From assembly GCA_021464525.1 (NCBI GenBank), contig JADRCO010000074.1, forward strand, positions 1 through 57,867: a stretch of 57,867 bases of DNA. The letters are read 5' to 3'. Source of the stretch: Rhizophagus sp. LPA8_4_AMF (taxonomy: Eukaryota; Glomeromycota; Glomeromycetes; Glomerales; Glomeraceae). Below are positions 31,401 to 42,962 of the stretch, piece by piece; within the stretch, counting starts at the first letter, position 1; each line of letters starts with the position of its first letter. The notes under the pieces are model-generated. The model was not told where the DNA came from. It made no database searches and worked only from the letters and a program-made list of their open reading frames with translations. A program made the translations under genes and the position numbers.

Positions 31401-33513
31401 CCAATATACCCTTTTTCCTTGTTGCTAACTCACTTTCTTTATATTGTTGTATTAAGACTCTCAAAGTAGCCAACATTACAATGTTAAAAGACGGGTCTAT
31501 TAATTTTCAGAAATATTCAAATTCTTTAGTTATCTCCTATCTTTACGATACCCACTCCAGAAACTTTTTGATTGTTTACCTGAAGCCATAGCACAATACA
31601 TTAAAATTCTTCCACATGGTTTAGACAATTTCAATTCTGGTTCTTTTAAATTTTCCATACATTCAGTTATAATAGTCTTTAAAAATTGTTGTAAATGATC
31701 CATTCTGTTTATTATTCCTGAAGATAATGTAGCAACGACACTTTTAATGGCTTCCAATGCTATGATTTCAAATGAATCATCAGTAGCATTTATTACCTAA
31801 AAATATATATGAGAGAAAAAAAATTAGATTCAAAAGAAATTTATATTAAAAAAAAAAGTTCTTTAAGTCAAAAAATTTAGTACTTCTTCTCTAAGATATT
31901 CCCATAAATCTTCCAAGTGCGGCACAATTGACTTTGCACCATACACTGGAGCACATGCTGCTAACGTTTCCATTGAATCTTTCTATATAAACAAATTATG
32001 TAATTTATTAATATACTACCCGAAAAAAAAATAAAATTTTAAAATATTATACCTTTGCATTGCCAGAACTCGAAGCTAATTTTTCTAATAATAATGGCAT
32101 AGCAAGTTCGGCAAAATATGGCGTAGCTGACAAACATTCCCTAATAAATGTGTATTGTTTTAATAATAATAATAATAAATCAAAATAAATTTATTCAGAT
32201 ATATCTTTTACCTGAGAGCAATTTTTAAGTCATCAGCTGTTATACCATATGGATCATCAGGTGGTGGTTTAAATGTAATTGGAAAATAACAAAATGTTAC
32301 CTCAAATAACAACTGTATAAAATATATTTTTAAATAATTAATAAGATAATTAATAGTTATTCGATAGGAATCCAATTTGATTCCGGACTATGTCAGGAAC
32401 TAGAATCTCCGACTAAATTGAATTTCCCGATATGACTACCCACTAACAAGACCCGGATAAATGTTTTTATCAAAAGATTAAATAAAATTCATACTTCAAC
32501 ACGCTTAGAAATATCAAATTCTTGTATAATTAATTTAACTAGAGAAAATGCTAATAATAAATTTCTTGGATCTTTCTCTCCATCCATTGCTTGAATAAAT
32601 CCAATAACAAAATCTTGTTCCGCTTGCTTTAAAACTAACAAAATAAACCATTCCAGTAAGTAAATGATTAAAATTTAAATTAAATATTAATCTAATTCTT
32701 ACCACTTAAATGGTGCTTTAGCAGCCTACCAAATATTTGAAATACATGATGTCTAGTTGTCTGCTGAAATGATTGAACATTTACACTAGCAAATATCCTA
32801 TCAAATAAATATTCAAAAACAATGCATATAATTAAAAATACATATTTATATATATATGCTTAAACATTCACATATAATACGTACGAATTTGCAACCTTTA
32901 CAGAATTTTCATCATGAAACGCATTAAAATGTGTAAGCGATTCTATTCCTTGCAATAATTCAGGTACACTTGCTGTATCTGATAACCTTTCGCAATAAAA
33001 ATCCACCAACACATTTACTATAGAATTTGTTAAAATATTTTAATAGTGTGAATAGTCCGTAGCTTGTTAAAGAAAACAAAAAAGGTAAATTACTTGCTGC
33101 ATCATTAACTTGCTCTTGTGGACAATCAGCAAGAACCGCTGATAAAAGTCCAGTTCCTGCGTTTACATTTACAAAGTGAATTAACAAAATAAATCAATCA
33201 ATAATTTAGTAATTTTCTAAATTAGTATAACGAGACATATATATATATAGAGACGCGTGATACATACCTTTGGCACGAATTGTAACATCATCATTTGTCA
33301 AAAATTCGCCCAGTACTTGAACAAGAGTTATTAGAGTCGCTTGTCCACTTTTTATACCTTAAATCAAATAAATATAAGTTCGAATGATTATTTAAAAAAG
33401 ATAACGTAAATATTCGTAATTTGCATACTATATACGATTTCGGAAACAATGGATTTTGCTTCTTCTATTGCATCATTTGAAGTGACCATATACTTCCTTA
33501 CAAGTCGTTCCAT
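28442..33513 (-). CDS. mms19: MMS19, cytosolic Fe-S cluster targeting factor
   Basis: HEAT-repeat scaffold of the CIA targeting complex (with CIA1 and CIAO2B/MIP18), which hands iron-sulphur clusters to DNA polymerases, XPD/Rad3 and other helicases. The gene has many short exons. The N-terminus MERLVRKYMVTSNDAIEEAK leads to NDDVTIRAKGTGLLSAVL; the MMS19 N-domain follows, with the hallmark DLFEVTFCYFPITFKPPPDD region near 32,230-32,340. The C-terminal HEAT repeats end with LDDKKRLVRTQAVNCRNKW. The frame appears to stop after that Trp (28,538), but a GTAATA...TTTATAG intron in phase adds FLFIGPRTD with a stop at 28,442-28,444; this tail resembles the WFLLG end of animal MMS19, so I use it. Roughly 1,000 aa. 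No disruption was seen. It shares a 314-bp divergent upstream region with GAA1. Confidence 0.93.
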
Positions 33514-33827
33514 TTTTTTTCAATATTATTTTCTCCAGTTAATTCGATAATTCTTGATAAATTCTATAGTGAATTTTAAAAAATTTTTTGATTAAATTAA
33601 ATTAAATAAGGAGAATTTATAAAATTTATATCTAAGAATCATAACCAATTCTAAGGCAAAATTTATAAAATAGGATTGATAAGGATTGATAAAAAAAAAT
33701 TGATTATCATTCATCTTTAAAGTCTGACTTCCTAATTTGTCTAATACGAATCAATTTTCATAGTTAAGTCTCACATGTGCACAAGTCAAATTATCCTCCC
33801 ATATTTTTTATTTTTTTTATTTTTGTC
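33514..33827. promoter_or_regulatory. divergent promoter region of MMS19 and GAA1
   Basis: Only 314 bp separate the two start codons, so both promoters must lie here. The right half is less AT-rich (gtctcacatgtgcacaagtc, containing CACATGTG, an E-box-like palindrome at about 33,772-33,779). Pyrimidine-rich tracts precede both ATGs. I cannot identify a TATA box. Confidence 0.5.
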
Positions 33828-36653
33828 ATGACAGATACTGCTCACACGTTAAAAAGAATTCGAACACGAAGAAGATTATTTCGAACTCTTAAAAAATGGA
33901 TTTCAAAACTTCGGTACTTATTAATGAAATTATTCTGTTATTAGTATAATACAACTATTAACACGCGTGTTAATATAGGTTTCTTTTATTCGCTGTTGGG
34001 ATATGTTGGCTATTTATCCTCCCATCTGAACAATATCATAAAAGCACCTATATTTCAGAAAACGCCCTTCTTCCTGGTCAGGTTTGTGAATTTATTTATT
34101 ATGCATATTTTATTTTTGAACCTATCTTTAAATATAAACTCTATATAACATTATATTTCATCCTTTGTTATAGGTCAATACATATTATAGCTGGGGACAA
34201 GTTCATGAAGCAGCAGCTTTTCGAGATAATATAACCTTATTATCAAATTCTTCAAATATAGAGTAGGTCAATTGATAAATAAGCAGAGGTATTTATTTGC
34301 AAACATAAATTTATAATACTTATCAATTCTTAGTATTATTTTCTTTGAAAATAATTTAGGAAAGCTGCTTATATAGAAAATGAGTTACGGAAAGCTGGAT
34401 TAAAAACAGCGATGCAAAATTTCACATTTAACATGTCTGGAAAGGTAATTGCTTTATTTATAAAAACTCTTTTTTCTCTTAAATAACCTATGATTCATTC
34501 ATTTTGTTTAGAAAATTTCTGGAATAAATGTTTACGGTGTATTCAATGCACCACGCGCAGATGGGACGGAGGCACTTGTATTGAGCGCTCCATGGAAATC
34601 AAATGATGGTGAAACGAGTAAGAATTTCATTTTTTTTTTTAATCCTGTCAAAACTTTTATATATATTTTTTTTTTAATTTGTTTTATTAATAATAATTAT
34701 TTTTTTTTTTTTAAAAAAAAAAAATAGTCAATACCAATGGAATAGCAGCTGCTCTGTCTATAGGAAAATTTTTCAAGGGTAAGAATCAGTTTTTATAATT
34801 TTTATGCATTGTTAAAATAAAAATATATTAAACTAAAGCAAGTTTATTAGGTTACGCTTATTGGTCCAAAGATATTATTCTTCTTATAACTGATGGTGGA
34901 GAAGCCGGTGTTCAGGCATGGCTTGAATCATATCATGACCATCCTCGATCAGGTTTGATTAGTAGTATCTATTTTGTAATTTTTATTATAAATTTTAATT
35001 ATTTTAATTTTTTAATTTTTTATTTTTATAAAGCCATTTCATCGACACCATTATTTTTAAGGTCTGGTGCAATTCAAGCTGCTATAAATTTGGATTTTCC
35101 AAGCACTAATGATTACAAAGCATTGGGGATTTTTTTTGGTATTTAATTTATGAAATTTTAAATTTTTCCATCCGAAATTTATGTTTTAACATAATTGTTT
35201 ATATTTCAGAGGGTGTCAATGGACAACTACCTAATTTAGATTTAATAAACACGGTCATAAGAGTCTGTCGGAATTCATACAGTATTCCCATTATGTTGCA
35301 CGATTCGGGTCATCATTATTCTAATTTTGATAACGGCAATTATTATGACTCCCTTCATAATTTATTGCAGACAATGAGACATCAGGCTTTATGTCATCCA
35401 ACTGGAAGCCACGGCTTATTTTTCAGGTAAGTTTTTGTTTATTGCAATTTTATTTATTTTTCAATTATTAGTTAACACTTCTATTGTAGGTATAAAATTG
35501 ACGCCATAACCTTATATGGACATACTACTGCTCAAACCTCAAATTCATTCAGTTTTATGGAAATTGGATCGTAAGAGTTTATTGCATAATTTAGTTATCA
35601 CTTTATTAAAAATTAAATAGTCTTTTAATTTTAATGATTAATAAATCATAGTATCGTGGAATCAACCTTTAGAAGCTTAAATAATCTTCTAGAACATCTC
35701 CATCAATCTTTTTTCTTCTATCTTTTACCGACTCCAGAACGATATATTTCTATAGGATCATATCTACCACCTGCTTTATTGTTGACTGTTGGATTGATTC
35801 TCCATATATCCTTTGTTTTCTCACTTTTATTTATATTTTTGCTTAATACCTCATATTATAAGTCCTTAATATTTAACTTAAAATACGCCTTAGAACTATG
35901 GGGGAAAACAGGAGATGATTATGCTGAAGAATCAGTTTCTGAAAATTCTCAACCAGAATCGAGTTCATCAAGTAAAGATGTTAATTATATTGTTCCTTTG
36001 CCATATAATAATCGACAAAGACAAATTTTATTTCCTATGACAATCTTGATTGTTAGTCATTTTGCAGGATTACTTATTTTCTTTGTTATAACTAATCATT
36101 TTTCTTATAACCAATTATCAAAATTTTTTGGTATACCGGTAAGAGATTTAGATGTAATAAATTTTTTATTTTTGTTTCTAAATATATTAAATTTATTTTA
36201 TTGTGTATTTAGGAATTTTTATTTACACTATCATTGATTACAAGCATATCAATATTAATACCAGCAACTTTAATACAAATACAAAAATCATTATCAGATT
36301 GGATGGTATTGAAGTCATTTACTTTGGCATTTACAGCCATGGTAATCTCATGTTTATCGGTGCTTAATTTTAGTCTGGCAGTTTTCCTTTCATTAATAGT
36401 TATAATCCCATTTTCATTATTTAAACCAACTCCGAAATACAAATTATTACAATATTTACAATTGCTAGTATTAATAATGATATCCCCACCTGGAATATTA
36501 ATATTAAGTGGAACTAACATAGAAAAATTTTTAAGGTGGGCTTTAATGGAATATGAATTACTTGGAAGTTATTTATTGCCTTTTATTTGTTGTTTTTATT
36601 GGCCCAGTATTTTAGTTTATAGTGTAATTATTTTTTCTCCTGATGACAGTTAA
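33828..36653 (+). CDS. gaa1: GPI transamidase subunit GAA1 (GPAA1)
   Basis: Component of the ER-membrane GPI transamidase (with PIG-K/Gpi8, PIG-T, PIG-S, PIG-U) that attaches GPI anchors to proteins. The start [20 protein letters not shown] is a basic cytosolic tail followed by a first membrane helix ([15 protein letters not shown]). The lumenal M28-peptidase-like domain carries [50 protein letters not shown] and AAINLDFPS, all typical of GAA1, which keeps the fold but lacks the full zinc-binding set. The C-terminal half has multiple membrane helices, interrupted by a serine/glutamate-rich loop ([16 protein letters not shown]). The last intron joins at [13 protein letters not shown]. About 600 aa, with no stops or frameshifts seen. 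Confidence 0.92.
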
Positions 36654-37469
36654 ATTTATAAAAAGAAATAGGTTTAATATTAAAAGAAAAGACGCCATTA
36701 TTTTATTATTTTAAATATTTGTAATTTGACATCTATAAACTAATAGAAGAAATTAAAATATTTATTTTCTGTTCTCAATTTTCTCAATTTACAAAGAATT
36801 TTAATATAACATCCATGATGACACTTGTACAAAGCTGAATCTGATTTCAAATTCAAACTAGTTTCTTATTCAGATTTCAGAACATGATCAATGTACTTCA
36901 AACCCGTAATATTGCAAGTCACAATAAACGTCATTATTATAATCCAGAAAGAAAAGTTGACCTCAACTATTTGATACAGTAGGATATGTAAGCAAATGAC
37001 TGTTTATCATATAAGAAAAGAGCTGAAGCAACAAGTGTTTACCATATTTTAAAAGTGAATTCAAAAGCAAACGCGAAAGATTAATTACTCTTGATTTGCT
37101 TATGAATTATGATATCAGAATGATCAGATGATAGGGTGGCTGCCGTGTAACCGTACTCATAATAAATAACTCTCGTTAATTTCTTGCTTTACCATAGAAC
37201 CTTTATGTTCTGAATTAATAAGAATAGTTAATAATGTGAGCATGTCTTTTTAGGTTTTGGTTCACTAAAATAAGCATTAATATAGTAATGAAATAACCAA
37301 TTTTCTCGTAACATTAATATATTTTTAAAAGAAAGTTTTTTTTTTGTGGGTAGAGTAGAATTGGTTCAATAGAAAATAGGCTAGGTATTTTAATTATAAT
37401 ATTAACAACTTTTTTTTTATAATTTTACATTTATATTATTACTGTCTATAGTTATTGGTTGAATATAAA
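36654..37469. other. intergenic between GAA1 and the RNase III-like gene
   Basis: AT-rich. A 32-codon frame from the ATG at about 36,883 (containing SHNKRHYYNPERKVDLNYL) is coding-like but isolated. The region just before 37,470 is T-rich, consistent with a promoter or 5' leader. Confidence 0.4.
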
Positions 37470-38769
37470 ATGAATACAGTAAAGAGAAGTACGGAGTTAC
37501 CATTATTTAGCCTCGATAATATAGAAATCAATTCAACTGATCAAGATGAGGGACGACAAATTAGTAAAGAAAAGCAACACCAAATTTGTCTAAATTTTAT
37601 ATTCATGTTAGGAATGTCACAAGGAATCAATGAAGAAGAAATTTCAAAAATTCTTTCCTCAAATTTAAAGGTTTTAGATTCTTTTGAAAATATAATTGGT
37701 ACCATTTTAAATAAGATGGTTAAATATAAATCAATTGAAAACAAAAAATTTCAATCATCTAATAAGGTAGATCGATTAAATCAGTCATCAAAGAATGTAG
37801 AGAAAAGTACTATACTTCCTTTAGTTATGTACGAAAGTGATTATGATTCAGAAACTGTGAAAATACCTGATGAAAAAAATATCTTTAACACTGATATAGA
37901 TAATATGGACACTTCTGATGAAGAGGAAGAAGAATATATAGAATCTGAATTTGTAGATACCGATAGTGAGGATATTATTGAACTTGATGAAAATTTTTTA
38001 ATTGAGAAAGAAACAAAAGAATTTATAAATACAGAATATAATAACAATGAAAAAAGAACGTTACAGAACTGTAATGCTGTCGAAATCACTAAACCTGAAA
38101 ATACAGATAGATTGATAATTACGAATGATGATAATCCACCAAGATTTAAATTATTTTGTAAGTCCTCTTTTTTGTTTTTTTTTCTTTAAATTATATTTTG
38201 TATCTAAAATTCTCACTCATCTTTATTTTAATATAGGTAAATATATAAAAACTCAAGAATTTAAAAATCATGCTATGTCACTTAGATTATCACCGTTACC
38301 AGAAATTCGTGACGTTATTATTCGTGGAATTGCCAAAGGAAGAAATGAGTACCCAATGCAATGGAATCGTTACGAATTTTTAGGGAATCGTGTACTTAAA
38401 TTATTTATCTCAAAAATTGTCCTAGAACATTTCAAACTAATTTTTAATCATTCATTAGAAAATGTTATTAATTTTTTAAATAGTAATAAATTATTTGCCG
38501 CCTATTGTATGTGCCTAAATTTACATGAGGATAATCATATATCTCAAGATGCTTGTTGTAAAACATACTCTGATGCTTTTAAAGCTTACTTTGGTGGATT
38601 GTACTTGAGTCAAGGTGAAAGTTGCGTAACTGAATATCTTACAGAGTTATTGATGCCTCTATTATATAGTCTGGCTAATTATCAAACTAAAATTAAACCA
38701 CGTATACTATGTGATAAATTACTAGGAAAGACAACTGGTGAATATTTTGACATGGAATGGCTTATTTAG
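37470..38769 (+). CDS. protein with degenerate RNase III-like domain
   Basis: Two exons (37470-38157 and 38237-38769) give 406 aa from the ATG at 37,470. Residues about 1-225 are unlike anything I recognise and strongly acidic in the middle (SDEEEEEYIESEF). The second exon resembles an RNase III endonuclease domain: NRYEFLGNRVLKLF aligns with the family signature NERLEFLGDAVL, and YSDAFKAYFGGLYLSQG with the second motif ADAFEALIGAIYLDQG. The first motif keeps the Glu but has Asn for the Asp; the second keeps the Asp but has Lys for the Glu. Two of the four metal ligands are thus lost, so cleavage activity is unlikely. No double-stranded-RNA-binding domain follows. A structural or ribosome-associated role, as in mL44-type relatives, is possible but unproven. 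Confidence 0.75.
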
Positions 38770-39280
38770 GAAGAAGAGAGAAGATAAATTACTTTAGAAT
38801 TGATATTTTAGAAAGCAATTAATAAACATAATAATGAATGTTATTACATATCTATCCCTCGTGTGCCCATCCATTTTGAAACTTTTTTGTTAGTTTTTTT
38901 ACTAGTCTAGCCTTTAGGTCACCTTTTATATGTGCGACGTAATGAAGTCAATGAAATTGGCAAGTTTTGCCTATAAAAGTAAGTATTAAATTTTTCGGTA
39001 GTAAACTAATATTACAGATTTTTTAAATTAAAACATTAGGGATTCGAAGTCATATAACTTTGAAGTCCCGTTTACTTTGGTTCCGATTATTTCTATCACC
39101 ATGATTTTTAATAAAGCGCGTTTAATTTACTTTTATAAAATTTCGTAAACAAGAGTAAATTTCAATGAAATAAATATAATATTAATTAATATTTAAGTAA
39201 AGATTTATTAAATCTAATACTGAAATTCATTATATAAAAAGTTTATTAGTTATTAAAATTATATAATCATTTATATTATT
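38770..39280. other. convergent 3' region
   Basis: Spacer between the RNase III-like gene (plus) and the aspartic protease (minus). AT-rich, no supported feature; both 3' untranslated regions must lie here. Confidence 0.5.
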
Positions 39281-40468
39281 TTATGAAGAAGTTGCAAATC
39301 CAACACTCTTGTTGTTCATATCATATACTGAATAAACATTTTTTAAGAAAGGTACACCAATAAGCCAAGTAGTAGCATCTAAAATTTTTATAGGTAATAT
39401 GGTTGAAATACAATGAAATGAATCTACTGGGGATATACATAAATCTTTAGATTGAATTGGATAAACAATACCACCAAATTTAAAGGAAATTATAGTAGTT
39501 GAATTAGATGGAATAATATATAATTTAGATTCAGTAACATATTTTGCACCCGGAATTAAATTATGAACTTTCGCAGCATCATCTTCAGGCATTAAAATAT
39601 TTGAAGTACCAGTATCAATAATCGCACTTCTTTCAATAAAAGAAATTGGTTGATCATCAACAATTACATCATCTACATTTATTTGCCAAAGACCAACTGT
39701 AGCAGAAGTAGGATAAATAACCTTATTAAAGTTAATTTTACCGGTAAATTTAGAATCATCAACCCCACCCAAAGTAAATGTTCCTTGATCATCAAAATCT
39801 AAAGCACGAGAAAGATGAAAACTAAAGATTGGTTTAATTTCATTTTTTTTAATTAAAGCTGATACTAAAGTTGAAGTATTCATAGTATTTAAATTATCAA
39901 AAGCCAATCCTAAAACTCCATCAGGAATAAAATTTGCATTATCATCAGACATTTCATTTGCGAGACCAAAAATTTGTTGTTTTATAACAAAATCACCAAT
40001 TTTAATATCATCTATTCCAGTAATACCAGAAGCAGAACCGATACCAAATTTAATTGACCATGGATTACCTGCAAATGTAAAAGTTTTTGATTTTGCAGAA
40101 TCAAATTTGTTATGATTTGTACAAGTCGTTGAAATACAATCTTTATTTGGAACAAAAAGATTTGAGGAACCAGTATCAAAAATAATATTAAAATCTTGAT
40201 CTCCGATAGTGATTTTTCCATAATATCCAATATCATTCTGTTCATCTTTTAAGATAATTGTATCCTGTTTTGGAGCTCTACGATAATGACGGCGACGATT
40301 ATTGGAAATTAATTTTGAATATTTATTTAAAGCAGCTTTTTTCGTATACTTTGCATAATCGTATACATTAATATTTGTAGAAGTGGTCTTGGATAACTTT
40401 ATATTAAATAAAGGTTCAGCATTAATGATGACTGCAGAAAGGATTATAAAGAGGAAGGCTAATTTCAT
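39281..40468 (-). CDS. secreted pepsin-like aspartic protease (A1 family)
   Basis: Single-exon gene of 395 aa. Residues 1-17 form a signal peptide (MKLAFLFIILSAVIINA). A lysine-rich propeptide follows and ends near a dibasic stretch (NNRRRHYRRAP, about 57-66) that would suit Kex2-type processing. The catalytic aspartates are in FDTGSSN (Asp98) and IIDTGTSN (Asp285). Conserved cysteine pairs are present: the close pair at about 111/116 and CISPVDSFHC in the C-lobe. The flap reads KFGIGSASG, with Phe where pepsins usually have Tyr75. The end WLIGVPFLKNVYSVYDMNN is the standard C-terminal strand. No GPI-attachment tail is evident, so it is probably secreted or vacuolar. Lack of introns contrasts with the other genes here. 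Confidence 0.93.
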   Translation of the reverse strand: MKLAFLFIILSAVIINAEPLFNIKLSKTTSTNINVYDYAKYTKKAALNKYSKLISNNRRRHYRRAPKQDTIILKDEQNDIGYYGKITIGDQDFNIIFDTGSSNLFVPNKDCISTTCTNHNKFDSAKSKTFTFAGNPWSIKFGIGSASGITGIDDIKIGDFVIKQQIFGLANEMSDDNANFIPDGVLGLAFDNLNTMNTSTLVSALIKKNEIKPIFSFHLSRALDFDDQGTFTLGGVDDSKFTGKINFNKVIYPTSATVGLWQINVDDVIVDDQPISFIERSAIIDTGTSNILMPEDDAAKVHNLIPGAKYVTESKLYIIPSNSTTIISFKFGGIVYPIQSKDLCISPVDSFHCISTILPIKILDATTWLIGVPFLKNVYSVYDMNNKSVGFATSS

Positions 40469-42390
40469 AGTTACAAAAAATATATATATATATATTATTA
40501 TTTTTTATATATTTAGTATGAAACGACGTTAAAAATAATAAAGGTTAGAACCTTTCTTTTTTTTTTGACGATATCCCAAAAAAAGAATGGGAGAATACGA
40601 TAGCAGAGAATATAATTAATATTTATAGAAAATTATTGTTTTACAGTATACAATGTAAAATTTGAATACAAAGAGTGGTCAATACAAAAATTGGTCAATA
40701 AAAGAAACAGAGGTTCTGCGGCTAATAATAGTTAACAAAACGGAGTTTCGCTTTTGACCGTTCCATTATATTGTTTAAAGAAATTGTCGGATATCCTACT
40801 ATTAAGAGAAAAAATAATAAGCTAAAAATAAGTAGTAATCCATCCCATATGATAGTTATTTCATATTCTTGGTAATTCGTTTTTTTTGTTGACGATCATA
40901 ATATTATTATCTGTTATTAATTGGCGTTCATTAGTTTTTTTTTGAATTATTATTATAAGCAAATGGGAAGTATGAACCCGAACTCCGAGCGTACAAATTT
41001 AGATTACAAAGGAATATCCTTAAACTAAACAGAGTCATTAATCATTACACTTATTATAAACTTATTATGCAATAAGTTACACCCGTAAGGGGGAGAATGT
41101 TTTTTTTTGATGCAATCGGGAATATTATGGCGTAGTAAATATACTGTTTATCAGACATTACCTCATAACTGCGGCACTATGTGTCTTTTACATGTATTTG
41201 CAATAAGAATATGATCAGTGAAATTTGCTGACCGCCTGAGCTAAATCACAATTGATAATTTGTAAATTAATATTATATAAAATATTTCTTATTTTATTTC
41301 TTATTTTAATTTATTATTAGCGCCGAAGTTACTATTAAATATATTGTTTAGACAATGTACATTTTGTGTGTAACTATCGTACCAAGATACATGTACTAGA
41401 GAAGGTCTTTCGATCGAATGTGTCAGAATTACGCTTATCGCGTGATCTTTGCAACGTGACTCGATCATTTTTTAACAATGTAAAAAATTGTCGTGGTTAC
41501 TCCATGCATATTTATTATTTTTAAAAATAACCAAATCTTTTACAAAATTTTCAGGGTTTGATTTCTTTAAAAAAAAAAAAAGGGCAAATGTTTCAATGTT
41601 TCAAATAATGCATACCGTTACCTCCCTTTCTTTTTATATTTCAATTTTTAGTCAAATTAATTCTCGAAGTAGATCAAAAATGATCGGAATCTTTCATGAC
41701 CAGATTTAAGCTGATGATGACTTACCATTATTTTGTCCTTTTCAAATACTTGAACCTTTACACCTTAGAAATTTTTTTTTATCACGTAAATTCCAATTAT
41801 AAATCATAATAATTATTGAAAATTGGAATTAAAATAAATTTATTTGATTTTTCTCCGATAAAAATTACGATAACCGTCAAATTATGAAACCAAATGGCAA
41901 ATTGCATTTCTAAATAATAATTCTTAATGTTTCACTTATTTATATTTTGTCAAACCAATAATTGATTCAATAAGTTATTTTTTTCCTTGAAAAAAAAACC
42001 AAAAATTTGATCAAAAAAAGTAAAATATAACATCTTTTAACTTTTTTTGGATAATTAATTAATTATTGTTTCATCTAACAAAAGTTAATTATTAACTATG
42101 AAATTTTTTTTTACCTTTTTATTCTCATTAAAATTAAGAGATTGAGACAGAAATAGCATAAAATTTAATTACCTAACAACTTCACAATACACGAAATGCT
42201 AATGCTGCGGCGCCAGTCCCTGATATGTGATCTACTCTGATCCCACTTAGAGTTAATACGTACTAAAATTAGAAATTGTAATTCTTTCTTTTTGATCATA
42301 ATATTTATTTTTATAATCAAGGATTTGTTTCAAGATAAATTATCAATATGCAAGATTAAAGGATCAAAAGAAAAAGTGTATCAGACATGT
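40469..42390. other. intergenic region between divergent genes
   Basis: About 1.9 kb upstream of both the protease (minus) and the small secreted protein (plus). AT-rich with scattered GC-richer patches (for example gcggcgccagtccctgatat near 42,208). The 73-codon frame at 41,488 is low complexity. No gene supported. Confidence 0.5.
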
Positions 42391-42400
42391 TATAAATACG
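42389..42400 (+). promoter_or_regulatory. putative TATA box of the small secreted protein gene
   Basis: The sequence gttataaatacg sits about 210 bp upstream of the ATG at 42,602 and is followed by a pyrimidine-rich stretch (ttccttcctcaattcaca) suitable for transcription initiation, then an A/C-rich leader (caaaacaaa directly before ATG). This is a plausible strong core promoter, judged by sequence only. Confidence 0.4.
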
Positions 42401-42601
42401 CTTCAATTTTCCTTCCTCAATTCACAACAAAAAATTTCATTTCTCATTTAAAAAAACAAAAAAAAACAAATTTAAAAAAAAATAATTTAATAAAAATCAT
42501 TTTCTTTTTCTTCATACAATTCTTCTTCTTGTTTAACTGGTTTAAACAAACAAATACAAAAAACACTTTTTTACATTTATCAAATCAAAAAACAAAACAA
42601 A

Positions 42602-42962
42602 ATGATGAACTCAAGATTTATCGTATTTTCCGCTTTCTTGTTAGTTTTGATTTCCATTATTCTTTCAGTTTCTGCCGCTCCTTTATCTCGTCCAGGTAAA
42701 TATTATATAAATGATTAAATTAATCATTGATCATATCTTTGGGGTTCTCCATTATTAATACGTTTTATCTTTTATTTTAGATCTCATTGCACGTGCTGAA
42801 GTCGCTGATAATAAAGACCAAGAAGTTTTACAAACAGATGCTATCCCCGTTGCTTCTAATGGTGGTGATCTATTACCTTATGATGAAGATGATGAAATTC
42901 CTCAAGAAGTCGTTGATAATGGCAACGAAGCTCAAGGGGATAATGGAGGACTCAAAATTTAA
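42602..42962 (+). CDS. small secreted acidic protein, unknown function
   Basis: Two exons (42602-42695, 42781-42962) joined by an 85-nt GTAAAT...TTTTAG intron give 91 aa. Residues 1 to about 26 are a clear signal peptide (MMNSRFIVFSAFLLVLISII followed by LSVSAA). The mature part is short, rich in Asp/Glu/Asn/Gly, has no cysteine and no recognisable domain. The intron lies just after the signal peptide, separating it from the mature region. Such proteins are typical candidate effectors or cell-wall-associated peptides in plant-associated fungi, but the sequence does not show which. The second Met could also serve as start with no change in the prediction. Confidence 0.75.

Noticed and set aside
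37455-37469. TTG start five codons upstream of the RNase III-like gene's ATG
   Set aside because: Not a standard eukaryotic start; the ATG at 37,470 is adjacent and adequate.
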